A stretch of 64,000 bases of DNA from Salinarchaeum laminariae. Lineage in GTDB: Archaea; Halobacteriota; Halobacteria; Halobacteriales; Salinarchaeaceae. The stretch covers positions 310,001-374,000 of the forward strand of contig NZ_CP096270.1 of NCBI RefSeq assembly GCF_023204835.1, in the 5' to 3' direction. The position numbers and the translations under genes were made by a program. A model generated the notes under the pieces. It was given only the letters and a program-made list of their open reading frames with translations. It did not search any database and was not told the origin of the DNA. Every line of letters begins with the position of its first letter. Position 1 is the stretch's first letter. Positions 42,596 through 51,877 of this stretch are shown here, piece by piece.

Positions 42596-43846
42596 CTACG
42601 ACACGACTTGTTCTCTCGTTCGAAACGCCCCGCTCTCGCGGTCGAACAGGTGTGTCGATGGCTGTGCCACACAGCCGTTACTCCTATCCGCGCCGTGCGG
42701 ACTCGGAGTTATCTTCTGGCGCATGTTCTCTGCCCCGTTGCAATCCGCGTTGGCTACCATTTCACACGACGAGCAGACGTAGAGGCCACGTTCGACACGG
42801 TTCGACTTCGTGTCATCACCACACCGTGAACACGTCTTACTGGTGTCCCACTCGTTTTCTTTGAGCACCTCGACGCCACGCATCTCGCCTTTGTATTCGA
42901 GGTACTGGTAGATACGATCGAACGCCCACGAGTGCAGCTTCTTGTTCCCGGTCTGGCCCCAATCCGACTCACGCACGTCTTCGGGCCAACTCACCGCGAG
43001 CGTGCCAACACCGCGTTCGACACACTCCGTGATGATGGTGTCCGTCAGCGTGTGGTAGAAGTGCGTCTCGCGGTCTGCGAGTTTCCGACGCGCCCACATC
43101 GACTGCTCCGAGGGACCGTTCTCACCCTCGGTGTCGTACTCGGCTCGGGTGAAGTAGTGTTTGTCCTCCTTGAGAGAGTTGCCGGGGTAGAGGACGTATT
43201 CGTCGGGGAACGCGACCGTGGCGATGTTCGTGATGCCGAGGTCTATCCCCGCAACTTCGTCACCTGCCGAGTCGGCGGTTTCCAGCTCGACTTTGCAGAC
43301 GAAGTGCAGCTCCCACTCGTCCCCGTTCCAGACCGCCCGAACGTTTTGCACCGTGTTGACCTCTGAAAGGTTAACGTCCGGACGGGTCTGGTACTCGCAG
43401 AGGATGAAGTCCGACCAGTTTTCTTTGTGGTTCGAGCCTTTGCTGAGTCGAACACGGTTGTTCTCTGGGTCGTGCTTGAAGCCGTCCGCTTTGAACGTGA
43501 CCGTGCTACGAGGCCGGGTATCGCCGTGTTTGCGGTAGCCGGGCGGATTCGCCTTTGAGTCTTTGTGTTGCAGGTCGAACCACGACTGGAAAGCGTCGGA
43601 AAGTTCTTCGATGACTTTCTGACTGGATTGGGCATTCAAATCTTTCCAGCACGATTGGTTCTTCATGTACGCTTTCAGCACGCCCTCATCAGGGATTTCG
43701 CCGGTTTCGTTCCAGATGCGGTCGGCTGTCCAGCGTGCGACGTTCCAGATTTTCGAGGCGGAATCTCCAAGCGAATCTAGACCTTCGGAGACCTGCCGGT
43801 GGTTCTGGATGGAACCAACGTAGGTATGCGAGACCTCAATCGCCAC
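42596..43846 (-). CDS. tnpB: TnpB, RNA-guided endonuclease of an IS1341-type element
   Basis: An intact 416-residue protein starting at GTG 43846. The helical N-terminal part (ASKIWNVARWTADRIWNETG) leads to the RuvC-like nuclease: AGIDLGITNIATVAF with the first Asp (about residue 198), a second segment LAVSWPEDVRESDWG, a zinc ribbon CSRCGDD..CSSC, and ADCNGAENM with the last Asp. In the second segment Ser-Trp stands where most TnpBs have Glu-Asp, so the catalytic Glu is either missing or displaced to PEDV or VRE. The C-terminus CVAQPSTHLFDRESGAF is usual in haloarchaeal copies. It may be RNA-guided but with altered cutting. Confidence 0.9.
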   Translation of the reverse strand: MAIEVSHTYVGSIQNHRQVSEGLDSLGDSASKIWNVARWTADRIWNETGEIPDEGVLKAYMKNQSCWKDLNAQSSQKVIEELSDAFQSWFDLQHKDSKANPPGYRKHGDTRPRSTVTFKADGFKHDPENNRVRLSKGSNHKENWSDFILCEYQTRPDVNLSEVNTVQNVRAVWNGDEWELHFVCKVELETADSAGDEVAGIDLGITNIATVAFPDEYVLYPGNSLKEDKHYFTRAEYDTEGENGPSEQSMWARRKLADRETHFYHTLTDTIITECVERGVGTLAVSWPEDVRESDWGQTGNKKLHSWAFDRIYQYLEYKGEMRGVEVLKENEWDTSKTCSRCGDDTKSNRVERGLYVCSSCEMVANADCNGAENMRQKITPSPHGADRSNGCVAQPSTHLFDRESGAFRTREQVVS

Positions 43847-43947
43847 ATATAGACTATGTCAGTGTGGTTACTTAATAATGTGGATTCGCGTCGAATATCC
43901 AGGTTGCCATCGGCGGTGGATCGTGTGGTCAAGTGACGCGATTCACA

Positions 43948-43965
43948 CCCGCCGTGAACGGCGGG
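43948..43965. repeat. GC-rich hairpin at the other end of the TnpB element
   Basis: CCCGCC-GTGAAC-GGCGGG, 6-bp perfect arms, 100 nt upstream of the tnpB start and 54 nt before the HNH gene. It resembles haloarchaeal IS end structures and may also be a solo end of another element. Confidence 0.5.
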
Positions 43966-44018
43966 ATTCGCTCGCTGCTCAAAGATAGCACTAAGGCTGA
44001 CCGCCGTCGAGTGACCAT

Positions 44019-45251
44019 ATGGACTGTGCGGGCTGCGGTGACTCACTCGACGAATTTCTCGTCACGCGATATCGCAGCCAGCAACTCCCGCAGCCGCTGT
44101 GCTTTGCGTGCTATCTCGCCAGTGACGTGACGACGTTCGACTACAGCGAGTACGATCCACGGGTCGATGAGTCAGCAGTCGCTGAGACGATCGAAGCTGC
44201 GATCGCCCAGAAGAACGAGTTCCGGATCGAACTCCTCGTCGAACAGTACGACGGTGAGGGAATCGTGCTGTTTGCACCGACGCGGTCGGACGCCGAGACA
44301 CTCGTCGATGTCGTCGAGGGATCGGCGATCGGTCGGTTCGTCGGGGAGACGAACATTCTCGATCTGGCGACAGCCTACGAAACCGGTGATCCAAGAGCGT
44401 GCTGGCAAGCCGCCAACTGGACCTACGACCCGTATCACCGGTCCCATACCACAGCAGCGCCCACCGTCTCGGTCGTTGGTGGGGTTCCCTGTATCGTGGA
44501 CGGGTACCGGTATATCGGTGACGACGCCGCCGAGACGATCAACGAAGCGCTGCTGGAACGGTTTCTGGACGACGTCGACATCACGGAGCTGGCGTCGTTG
44601 CGAGACGTGCGCACTGCCGTCGCCGATGAGTTTCCGATCGCCGTCGAGTTCGGAGTCGGAATTTCCGCTCACGTCGAGCAGTACTTCCGACGGAACCCGG
44701 AGCACTTGTCGACGACCTTCGCCACGATCGGGGAGAACGGACGACAAAATGACGCGGAGACCGAGACGTCGCTTGAGGAACTCGAGCAGCTCTACGACAG
44801 CGAGGTCGAAGCTAGTGGGACCGCCACAGCGGAGATCCTGGAACTCCTCGAACTGGCAAAGGGCGCCAGGTCACAAGCCATCGCCGACGTCGTCGGCTGC
44901 TCGGTCGGTCACGCACGACGATTCACGTACGACGAGGCGAGCGAGACTGCCATCGAGAAGGACTGGTCGCAGACGGCCCAGAACGAGAAAGTCTCCCCCG
45001 GAACGCGAGAGCGTATCGTCGAGCGTGATGGGGACTGTCTCCGCTGTGGCGAGCCGGAGGGGTTGACAGTGCACCACATCGTTCCTATCGCAGCCGGTGG
45101 CACGAACCGCGACGAGAATCTGGCGACGCTTTGTGCGACCTGCCACCGGGCTGCCCACGATGGATCCTTCTACCCGCCGACGACTGTATACGACGGCCAC
45201 GACGGGTTCGATGCGTGGATCGAGCGCTCCGATCGGGATTCGGGAGGATGA
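44019..45251 (+). CDS. HNH endonuclease with N-terminal zinc-finger domain
   Basis: A 410-residue protein. The N-terminus has two knuckles, CAGC and CFAC (residues 3-31). A domain of about 200 residues follows (EFRIELLVEQYDGEGIVLFA), then an HTH-like segment (KGARSQAIADVVGCSVGHAR). The C-terminal HNH nuclease has CLRCGEPEGLTVHHIVPIAAGG, the DENLATLC segment and CxxCHRAAH, so the zinc cysteines, metal histidines and Asn are intact. HNH proteins of this form occur in mobile elements and defence systems. It has no partner on the same strand; a decayed primase-like gene is convergent behind it. Confidence 0.85.
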   Translation: MDCAGCGDSLDEFLVTRYRSQQLPQPLCFACYLASDVTTFDYSEYDPRVDESAVAETIEAAIAQKNEFRIELLVEQYDGEGIVLFAPTRSDAETLVDVVEGSAIGRFVGETNILDLATAYETGDPRACWQAANWTYDPYHRSHTTAAPTVSVVGGVPCIVDGYRYIGDDAAETINEALLERFLDDVDITELASLRDVRTAVADEFPIAVEFGVGISAHVEQYFRRNPEHLSTTFATIGENGRQNDAETETSLEELEQLYDSEVEASGTATAEILELLELAKGARSQAIADVVGCSVGHARRFTYDEASETAIEKDWSQTAQNEKVSPGTRERIVERDGDCLRCGEPEGLTVHHIVPIAAGGTNRDENLATLCATCHRAAHDGSFYPPTTVYDGHDGFDAWIERSDRDSGG

Positions 45252-45950
45252 GGCCAGCGAGTTCGGCGATCAGGTCGGCACGAAAACTGGAGTTCGGACT
45301 CCAGACGCTCGGCCCATTCGCGGAGAAGCCCGCTTTCCTCATCGAATTGGGCAGTACTCCGGTCGGCGGGAGCAGGGTCCGTAGTTGTGGACGACATCCC
45401 ATCGCCCGTCACTGGTTCGTGCGGCTCGGTCGAGGGCTCAGAACACTCGGCAGTCGTCTCGATCGCTCGCTCGATCGTGCGCTCGCCATAGGTCGCTCCG
45501 TCGGCGTAGTGGATCTCCTCACACTTCGGCCGGACGAGCCCGGACTGCTGGAAAAGTCGATCCAGCTTTGTTTCCTCGCCCTGTGTCCAGAACGCCAGGA
45601 GCCAACACAGCCCATTTCGGCCTCCGAGTGGCTCGCATAGCCCGATGTCTGCCCATTCAACATCGACGGAACTTCCGGCCGTTCGCGGCCGATCTGGCCC
45701 GCTCGATCACCTCATCGTCATCGAGTGGTGCCGTGTGCTCGCGGGGGTTCGGATGGGTCGGTGTCGGGCGCGTGTCTTCGGCAGTGCAACGGGCCTCGCT
45801 CTCACCCCGCCGAGCAGTACGCGAACCACTTGAAGCTCCACGTGCTACGTTACCGGCCTCGAAAAGAAACGAACTGCGGGGAGCGTTAGCCCAACAGCGT
45901 GTCGAACAGCTCTTCTTGAGTTCGCTTCGCTCGACCATTCTCCATGTCGT
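45252..45950 (-). pseudogene. Frameshifted primase/polymerase-like gene relic (virus or plasmid type)
   Basis: Three frames on the minus strand contain one continuous protein pattern: PLDDDEVIERARSAANGRKF (about 45720), LNGQTSGYASHSEAEMG (about 45640), then LLAFWTQGEETKLDRLFQQS, GLVRPKCEEIHYADGATYGE, RTIERAIETTAE (about 45430-45590), and an acidic tail to about 45250. This is the C-terminal region of primase-like proteins annotated in haloarchaea as phage NrS-1-type polymerases (FRxSGLxRPKW...YGExTI). Frameshifts and loss of the catalytic N-terminal domain make it inactive. Confidence 0.72.
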
Positions 45951-46304
45951 TGCAGCCGCGGTTGACAGCGTCGTACATCAGGTTTGGCGCTGCGTTCCGG
46001 TCTGATGCTTCGACCTGCTCGCCGAGCAGCATTAGCGACCGATACCCGATTTGCCGCGGTTCATCATAAAGGCTACAGTAGAGTTGGTAGACTCGGACGC
46101 GAGGTCGTCGGCCGTTCGGGGCAGCGATCCCGTATTATCAAGTCCGATCATCGTCGATCCACAGGCCGTGCACGCTCGCTCGACACTGTAGATGGCGCAC
46201 TCCTCGAGATCGAGGATGGTCTCACGGTCCGTCTCCTCGAAGCTATCGTTCAGTACGTCCGGTTCGCCCCTGGTATTGTCTTCACAAATGGTGTTCGTTG
46301 TCAT
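45896..46304 (-). pseudogene. Frameshifted paralogue of the cysteine-motif protein
   Basis: ATG 46304 opens TTNTICEDNTRGEP and continues to LDLEECAIYSVERACTACGS and RTADDLA. Near 46095 the frame changes to VRVYQLYCSLYDEPRQIGYR, then SLMLLGEQVEA, NLMYDAVNRGCNDMENGRAK and stop at 45896. Order, spacing and motifs follow the intact gene at 40002-40418, so this is a diverged copy disabled by one frameshift. The cysteine segment is C-x(8)-C-x2-C here against C-x(9)-C-x2-C in the intact copy. Confidence 0.7.
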
Positions 46305-46969
46305 GGTGTGATCGGTGAGGCCACTCGTTGGTCGCGGACTCTGCTGGCACAGCCAACGGTCGTGCGTGCCGGCGTCACGCACTGATCTACGTACTATTGT
46401 ACCAGGGTTGCGGCACCGGAGCGTGTCCGGAGGAGCGCATCCTGCTGTGGATTAGGATGGAATGCAAGCGTTGGCGTGCTCGACATTATGAAATCGATCC
46501 TTGCTCATATACATTCTCCCGCATACAAATAAGAAGTGCCCATACACCGCATATCACAATAATTCCAAGACAAAAGTTGGGCAATGTGAAATGTGGGTGG
46601 TCGAAAATCACACTCTTGGTACTGCAGCTAGTATTGCATGACGCCCGGGCGGCGGTTTCGTTCAACTGCCGCCCTCATATTGGCCGAGATCGCTGGTTCG
46701 GTCCCAGCCACATCGGTCAATCGTGTACCTGTCCGGATCGAAGCTGTGCGATATACTGGCCGTCCAACTACTGCGTCTTGATGTAGTACGTGAGTAGCGC
46801 GTCGTGGCATCCAGTGGAGAGTGTCCCGTTCCCCAAGCGAACAGAGAATATGCGGCGTCGTGAACAGCGAGTTTCGATCGTCGACCCCCCAGGCCTGGAA
46901 AAGGTAGTTCGTCGAATTAGTCATCAATATCGTTCATGTTCAGTCAATGACTCGATCGCAGGGCCAGAA
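46305..46969. other. Gene-poor spacer
   Basis: No gene is supported. About 46500-46620 is A/T-rich. Frames present on either strand have unnatural composition. Confidence 0.45.
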
Positions 46970-47835
46970 ACGCCGCTGGGGCAGAAGATCGTCGGCTCGG
47001 TCCGGATCGCGGGCCTCCGCAGTGACCGGATCAGCGACTGGTGTCGCTGGCTCGCACAAGGAACCAGCCGTCCTTGAGAGAATCATGGACGCCGTTGGTG
47101 GCGTCGAGTCCGCGTGGGCGTCGCCCGCGCTGGCCTTCACGCGCCCATCGTCGCGGTCCTCTCGGCGACCTCCAGGCTGCCACGGTGGATCGGGTACTGC
47201 TCGATCCCGTCGACCAGCGCCGAAAGTTTGCAGGCGGCGAGCGGGCCGGCCGGATATAGCGTCTGGTCGGGCCGGATCCACGCGCCACTGGGCTCATCGC
47301 CACAGGCGTCGTCCGACTCGGTTGCCTGCTCGGCGACGAACACGTCGTCCACGCGGTGCGCGTGAGCGAGGCGTCGGTAGTGAAGCACCCCAGCAGCGGG
47401 TCAACGACGAACGCGCCGGTTGCGTCAACCGCCATCAGCCGATCAGAGTCACGGTCATGGGCGATCCCGAAGTCCACGTCGGTCGCGCCGACGACCGTCT
47501 GCAGCAGGTCCAGTACCCCTCAGTCGGCTTACTGGGGCAGCTCGGGAAGTGGCCGTCGGGCTGCTCGTGAGGCCATGGACGGAACAGCAAAGTTATCCCC
47601 CAGGGCACCCACGGCAAGCTCCCCGGCGCCGTTGCCCACGTTGACGACATCCGCGCCGCACTCGCGGGCATCCGCCGTGACATCGTCGGCTATGAGGTCG
47701 CCGGTCCTTTACGGATTTCTGACAAGGACGACCCGATCGGCATCGCTGGCGACCCCTGGCAGAGGGACACAGCGAGGGCCGTCGTCACGTCGGTGCCGAA
47801 GGGGCCGTGGACGCCGCTTGTTCCGAATACGAACC
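46970..47835 (-). pseudogene. Decayed phosphoglucosamine mutase-like gene lacking the active-site segment
   Basis: Read on the minus strand it opens FGTSGVHGPFGTDVTTALAV like GlmM, then ADDVTADARECGADVV. It jumps directly to VGNGAGELAVGA, omitting the part that holds the phosphoserine loop TASHNP. Later pieces are in different frames: VDFGIAHDRDSDRLMAVDAT, RVDDVFVAEQATESDDACGD, EPSGAWIRPDQTLYPAGPLA and a C-terminal WFLVRASDTS. Frameshifts plus deletion show an old pseudogene. The intact copy is at 8172-9557. Confidence 0.82.
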
Positions 47836-48481
47836 GGGGTATTGCTTTGTGAAAGAGCAACACTGATCACCAGAGGACGCTTTGTCAACGGCCCCAAAGA
47901 ATTCCGACGGATCAACAGCCAATGAGGAGATTTGAGAATGCTGGCCACCTCATATGGTTCAGTTGGCGCGGGACTTCATTGGAGACCACTTTTGACCCGC
48001 TCCAAGTTCCGTTAATTGTTCTCACATAATGTGGGAAACCGCCTCCGCTACAAGGCCTCTTCAGGGTGATCCAGCGGGGTTTGGACTGGGCATCGTCAGA
48101 CAGTGAAGATCACGACGAACTACAGCTGGGAGGGGCGTAGATAGCTCCGGTAGTTTGGTTTTCCATCATCTACTATCAATAATTTATCATAATTATTACC
48201 AGCATTCAATTATTCAATTTGTTGGATATTATCCAACAATAACGCCGATACACGTTCCCATATCTGAACTACTGGGATGAGTTCTTTGGAGTTAGAATAT
48301 ACGTAACAACACTTCTTTGAAGCAGGCCGCAACCTTTAAGCAATAAGATCCATCCTAATTCAGTCACGAGCAAATTGGGTCGTGGGGCAATTGAACTGGG
48401 AACCAAAAACAGATAATCGGCCTCATATCGTTGGCAATATACGTATCTAGTAATGAATAATAAATCAATCCTGATCCGCCC
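47836..48481. other. A/T-rich spacer before the polysaccharide cluster
   Basis: No gene seen. About 48150-48330 is strongly A/T-rich (AATAATTTATCATAATTATTACC) and includes the palindrome at 48219-48239. It probably holds the promoter and control sites of the nucleotide-sugar dehydrogenase operon. Confidence 0.5.
48219..48239. promoter_or_regulatory. Palindrome TTGTTGGAT-ATT-ATCCAACAA
   Basis: Perfect 9-bp arms with a 3-nt centre in an A/T-rich stretch, about 240 bp before the dehydrogenase start. It is a strong candidate for a dimeric regulator site. No regulator gene is beside it. Confidence 0.55.
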
Positions 48482-49813
48482 GTGACGAGTACATTCGACG
48501 CCAGCGCTGAGGTAGCCGGTGAGGACTACACCGAGCGCTCCATGGTAGTGGTAGGACTCGGGTACGTCGGCTTGCCGCTGACCGTGGCATTCGACGACGC
48601 CGGATTGGACGTAGCCGGGTTCGACGTGGACGACCGGCGGATCGGAACACTCGAATCGGGGACAGATCCAACAGGAGATCTCGGCGACGAGGCGATCGCG
48701 GAGAGCGGAGTGCAGTTTACGACCGATGTGAGTGCACTCCGGGGAACAGATTACGTCATCGTTGCCGTACCGACCCCGGTCGACGATCTCGAAAATCCCA
48801 ATCTAGCATACGTAGAAAGCGCGGGAAAGGCAATCGGGGAGCAGATTCTCCCAAGAACGACCGTCATTCTCGAGTCAACCGTCTACCCGGGGGCAACGCG
48901 AGAAATTCTCGCGCCCCAGATCGAGGAGCATTCGGGTTTGACCTGCGGTGACGACTTCTACGTCGGCTATTCACCCGAACGGATGGTCCCTGGCGACGAC
49001 GAGCACGGTCTTCGGGACGTAGTCAAGATTGTCAGCGGACAGAACGAGGAGGTGCTTGAGGACGTTGCATCGCTGTACGAGACGATCATCGACGCTGGCG
49101 TGCATCGTGCGCCCGAGATCGAGGTCGCTGAGGCGGCCAAGTGCATCGAGAACATTCAGCGGGACCTCAACATCGCGCTGGTCAACGAGCTCGCCATCGC
49201 GTGCAACAACCTCGGGCTGGACACCCACGACGTGCTCGACGCCGCCGGCACGAAGTGGAACTTCCATGACTACCAGCCGGGGCTTGTCGGGGGGCACTGC
49301 ATCCCCGTGGATCCCTTCTTCATGATCTACGAGGCCGAACGCAACGGCTTCACGCCGAAGCTCATCGAGACCGGCCGGGAGGTCAACGAGTACATGCCCG
49401 AACACGTCGCAGAGTTGACGCTGCGGGGACTGAACGACTGCGGGAAAGTCCTCCGGGACAGCACAGTTCTCGTGCTCGGCATGGCGTACAAACCTGGCGT
49501 CGGTGATATCAGGTCCTCGGTCGTCGGCTCGACGATCGAGAAGCTCCAGTCCTACGGCGTCGACGTCGTCGGGTACGACCCCTACGCCGAGGACGACGCC
49601 ATGCGCGAGGAATTCGGCATCGACGTCCAGGCGAAGTTGTCCTTCCAAGACGTTGACGGCGTATTGCTCGCGACGCCTCACGAGTCGTTCCTCGAAATCG
49701 ACTACACGGAGGCCGCCCATCGTATGACGGACGATCCGCTGGTGGTAGACGTGATGGGCGAGCTTAACGGGCGCCTTGCCGAGCACGAGGAGGTTACGTA
49801 CGAACGAGTCTGA
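48482..49813 (+). CDS. Nucleotide-sugar 6-dehydrogenase (UDP-Glc/UDP-GlcNAc/ManNAc type)
   Basis: A 443-residue enzyme that oxidises the C6 of a UDP-sugar in two NAD-dependent steps to the uronic acid. Start is GTG 48482. VVVGLGYVGLPLTVAFDDAG binds NAD; ILESTVYPGATRE and GYSPERMVPGD are family loops; the lysine in EAAKCIENIQRDLNIA and the nucleophile Cys273 in GGHCIPVDPFFM are present; the C-terminal domain has GMAYKPGVGDIRSS. PERMVPG and the length suit the WecC-like UDP-ManNAc/GlcNAc type as well as AglM-like UDP-Glc enzymes, so the sugar is open. It leads the operon with the GT2 gene 2 bp after its stop. Confidence 0.92.
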   Translation: MTSTFDASAEVAGEDYTERSMVVVGLGYVGLPLTVAFDDAGLDVAGFDVDDRRIGTLESGTDPTGDLGDEAIAESGVQFTTDVSALRGTDYVIVAVPTPVDDLENPNLAYVESAGKAIGEQILPRTTVILESTVYPGATREILAPQIEEHSGLTCGDDFYVGYSPERMVPGDDEHGLRDVVKIVSGQNEEVLEDVASLYETIIDAGVHRAPEIEVAEAAKCIENIQRDLNIALVNELAIACNNLGLDTHDVLDAAGTKWNFHDYQPGLVGGHCIPVDPFFMIYEAERNGFTPKLIETGREVNEYMPEHVAELTLRGLNDCGKVLRDSTVLVLGMAYKPGVGDIRSSVVGSTIEKLQSYGVDVVGYDPYAEDDAMREEFGIDVQAKLSFQDVDGVLLATPHESFLEIDYTEAAHRMTDDPLVVDVMGELNGRLAEHEEVTYERV

Positions 49814-49815
49814 CC

Positions 49816-50889
49816 ATGTACAGGGACCACACCGTCGGCGTCGTCGTTCCGGCCTACAACGAAGAGGGGCTCATCGGGGACGTGATCCGCACCATGCCCG
49901 GCTACGTCGACCGGATCTACGTCGTCGACGACTGCTCGACTGACGACACCTGGGAGGAGGTCCTGACCGTCGCAGAGGAGGACCAGCGGGAGATGCCGAT
50001 GCCGGACACAGAGGTTCCCACTCCCGAGGACTCCCAGGAGATCGCGGCCGACGGCGGCGGCATGCTGAGCCAGCGCGCGAGGGTCCACGACCCCATCGGG
50101 CGCGTGCTTCCCATCGAGCACCGTGAGAACCTCGGCGCCGGCGGGGCGATCAAGACGGGCTACCTCGCCGCCCTGCAGGACGGCGCCGACGTCACGGTCA
50201 CGATGGACGGCGACGGGCAGATGGATCCCGAGTACATGCCCAAGCTCCTCGATCCCATCGTCGACGACGAGGCCGACTACGCGAAGGCCAACCGCCTGCT
50301 GTACAGGGAGTACCGCCAGGAGATGCCGAAGTTCCGCTTTCTGGGCAACTCGATCCTCACCTTCCTCACGAAGATCGCCAGCGGCTACTGGAAGACGATG
50401 GATCCCCAGAACGGCTACACGGCGATCTCGAACTACGCCCTGGACAACGTCGGCATCGAGGCGATGTACGAGTACTACGGGTACTGCAACGACCTGCTCG
50501 TGAAGCTCAACGCCAAGGGGATGCGCGTCGCAGACGTCGCCGTGCCGGCCACGTACGGCGAGGAGGAGTCCTCCATCAACTACACGACGTACATCCGGAA
50601 GGTCTCGGGGATGCTCCTGCGGAACTTCCTGTGGCGGCTCAAGACGAAGTATCTCGTGTTGGACTTCCACCCCCTGGCGCTGTTCTACATCTTCGGGGCG
50701 GCGATGGCGCTGTTCGGCGTGCTCGGTGGCGGGTGGTCGATTTACACGAAGATCGTCGAGGGGAACCCACTGTTCATCCGTGCATCGACGAGTCTGCTCG
50801 TGTTCTCAATCGGGAGCATGTTCCTGATGTTCGCGATGCTGTTCGACATGCAAGTCAACGAAAGTAAGGAAGTGCAGAAGAGGGACTAA
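49816..50889 (+). CDS. GT2 family glycosyltransferase with C-terminal membrane helices (AglJ/dolichol-phosphate type)
   Basis: A 357-residue enzyme. The GT-A domain has VVVPAYNEEGLIGDVI, VVDDCSTDDTW and MDGDGQMDPEYM (the DxD-type metal site), plus ENLGAGGAIKTGYLAAL. DPQNGYTAIS and two C-terminal helices (about 286-310 and 320-342) are the layout of DPM1/AglJ-like transferases that load a sugar on dolichol phosphate. A stretch of about 30 residues (52-82, EDQREMPMPDTEVPTPEDSQ) is inserted after the first nucleotide loop and is not usual. ATG 49816 follows the dehydrogenase stop by 2 bp. Confidence 0.9.
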   Translation: MYRDHTVGVVVPAYNEEGLIGDVIRTMPGYVDRIYVVDDCSTDDTWEEVLTVAEEDQREMPMPDTEVPTPEDSQEIAADGGGMLSQRARVHDPIGRVLPIEHRENLGAGGAIKTGYLAALQDGADVTVTMDGDGQMDPEYMPKLLDPIVDDEADYAKANRLLYREYRQEMPKFRFLGNSILTFLTKIASGYWKTMDPQNGYTAISNYALDNVGIEAMYEYYGYCNDLLVKLNAKGMRVADVAVPATYGEEESSINYTTYIRKVSGMLLRNFLWRLKTKYLVLDFHPLALFYIFGAAMALFGVLGGGWSIYTKIVEGNPLFIRASTSLLVFSIGSMFLMFAMLFDMQVNESKEVQKRD

Positions 50890-50893
50890 TCTG

Positions 50894-51877
50894 ATGGATA
50901 TTGGACTTGCTCTCCGCGTTGCTAGGGACAATTGGGACGATCTAACGTGGTGGAAGGAGTCAGCGATTCCTTTTGCCCGGCGAACAGCTCTTGCTGGAGT
51001 TCTGAAACCCTATTACCGCTACTTCGGTCCTGACGGGGAGGACTTCATGGAGGAGGATTGGGATACCCTCCTGATTCTCGACGCTTGCCGCTACGACATG
51101 TTCGAATCCACATGTACGATCGATGGGGATCTCACGCAGAAGAACTCTCTGGGATCTGCAACACCGGAATTTCTCCAACGAACGTTTCGAAACGGAGATT
51201 TCCCGGATACGGTTTATGTGACTTCAAACCCTCAGGTGAATCTCCGACTCGACACAGACATCTTTCACGATGTTGTGAACGTTTGGAAATCGGACTGGCA
51301 CGATGAGCTCGGGACCGTTGAGCCACAGTTCGTGACGAAACGGGCCTTCGAGGTTCAAGAACGGTACCCGAATAAACGCATAATCGTCCACTATATGCAG
51401 CCTCACTATCCATTCATCGGAGAGAAACACTCTGAAGATCTCGGGGATCATTCCGGATTCGAACTATCCAAACGACTAGCGAGTGACGAGGATGTCTCTC
51501 GTGAAGGTCTCACAGTTTGGGATCGCTTGAAAAATGGGGAATTACCCGAAGACGCTGTCTGGGATGCCTACATAGAAAATTTGGAACTCGTATTATCGGA
51601 TATTGGAAGCAATATCTCAAAATTCGAGGGTAAGACGGTCATCACCTCTGATCACGGTAATATGCTAGGAGAGGTCGCAACTCCCCTCAATATCGAATTA
51701 TATGGTCATCCGACAGGGATCCACGCAGAAGACCTCATCGCCGTTCCTTGGCTAGAAATTGAATCTGATTCAAGGAAACACATCTCGGCTGAAACCGCTT
51801 CAGAGGACGAAACTACCGCGAGTGAAGAGGACTCCGACGTTATTGAGGAGCGCCTCAAGGATCTCGGGTACGTATGA
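50894..51877 (+). CDS. Alkaline-phosphatase/sulfatase-superfamily protein, copy 1
   Basis: A 327-residue protein with the metal-site landmarks of the superfamily: LLILDACRYDMF (about 55-66), HYMQPHYPFIG and TVITSDHGNMLGE. The usual nucleophile (Thr/Ser/Cys) falls in SLGSATPEFL. The tail is acidic. It is likely a phosphotransferase or hydrolase modifying surface glycans. A paralogue at 58701-59669 has the same order of motifs. GC is lower than in the two upstream genes. The start of the next gene overlaps its stop (ATGA). Confidence 0.82.
   Translation: MDIGLALRVARDNWDDLTWWKESAIPFARRTALAGVLKPYYRYFGPDGEDFMEEDWDTLLILDACRYDMFESTCTIDGDLTQKNSLGSATPEFLQRTFRNGDFPDTVYVTSNPQVNLRLDTDIFHDVVNVWKSDWHDELGTVEPQFVTKRAFEVQERYPNKRIIVHYMQPHYPFIGEKHSEDLGDHSGFELSKRLASDEDVSREGLTVWDRLKNGELPEDAVWDAYIENLELVLSDIGSNISKFEGKTVITSDHGNMLGEVATPLNIELYGHPTGIHAEDLIAVPWLEIESDSRKHISAETASEDETTASEEDSDVIEERLKDLGYV

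Larger units (their letters stand above)
42535..43965 (-). mobile_element. IS1341-type (TnpB-only) element
   Basis: Contains one TnpB gene, a right-end hairpin at 42543-42562 (CGGCGAGG pairing across a 4-nt loop) just after the gene, and a GC-rich hairpin at 43948-43965 (CCCGCC-GTGAAC-GGCGGG) before it. No TnpA transposase is present, so it would need one in trans. Boundaries are estimates; the right end at about 42535 is the better supported. Confidence 0.65.

Noticed and set aside
46628..46927. Minus-strand 99-codon frame
   Set aside because: No natural composition or promoter; lies between two relics.
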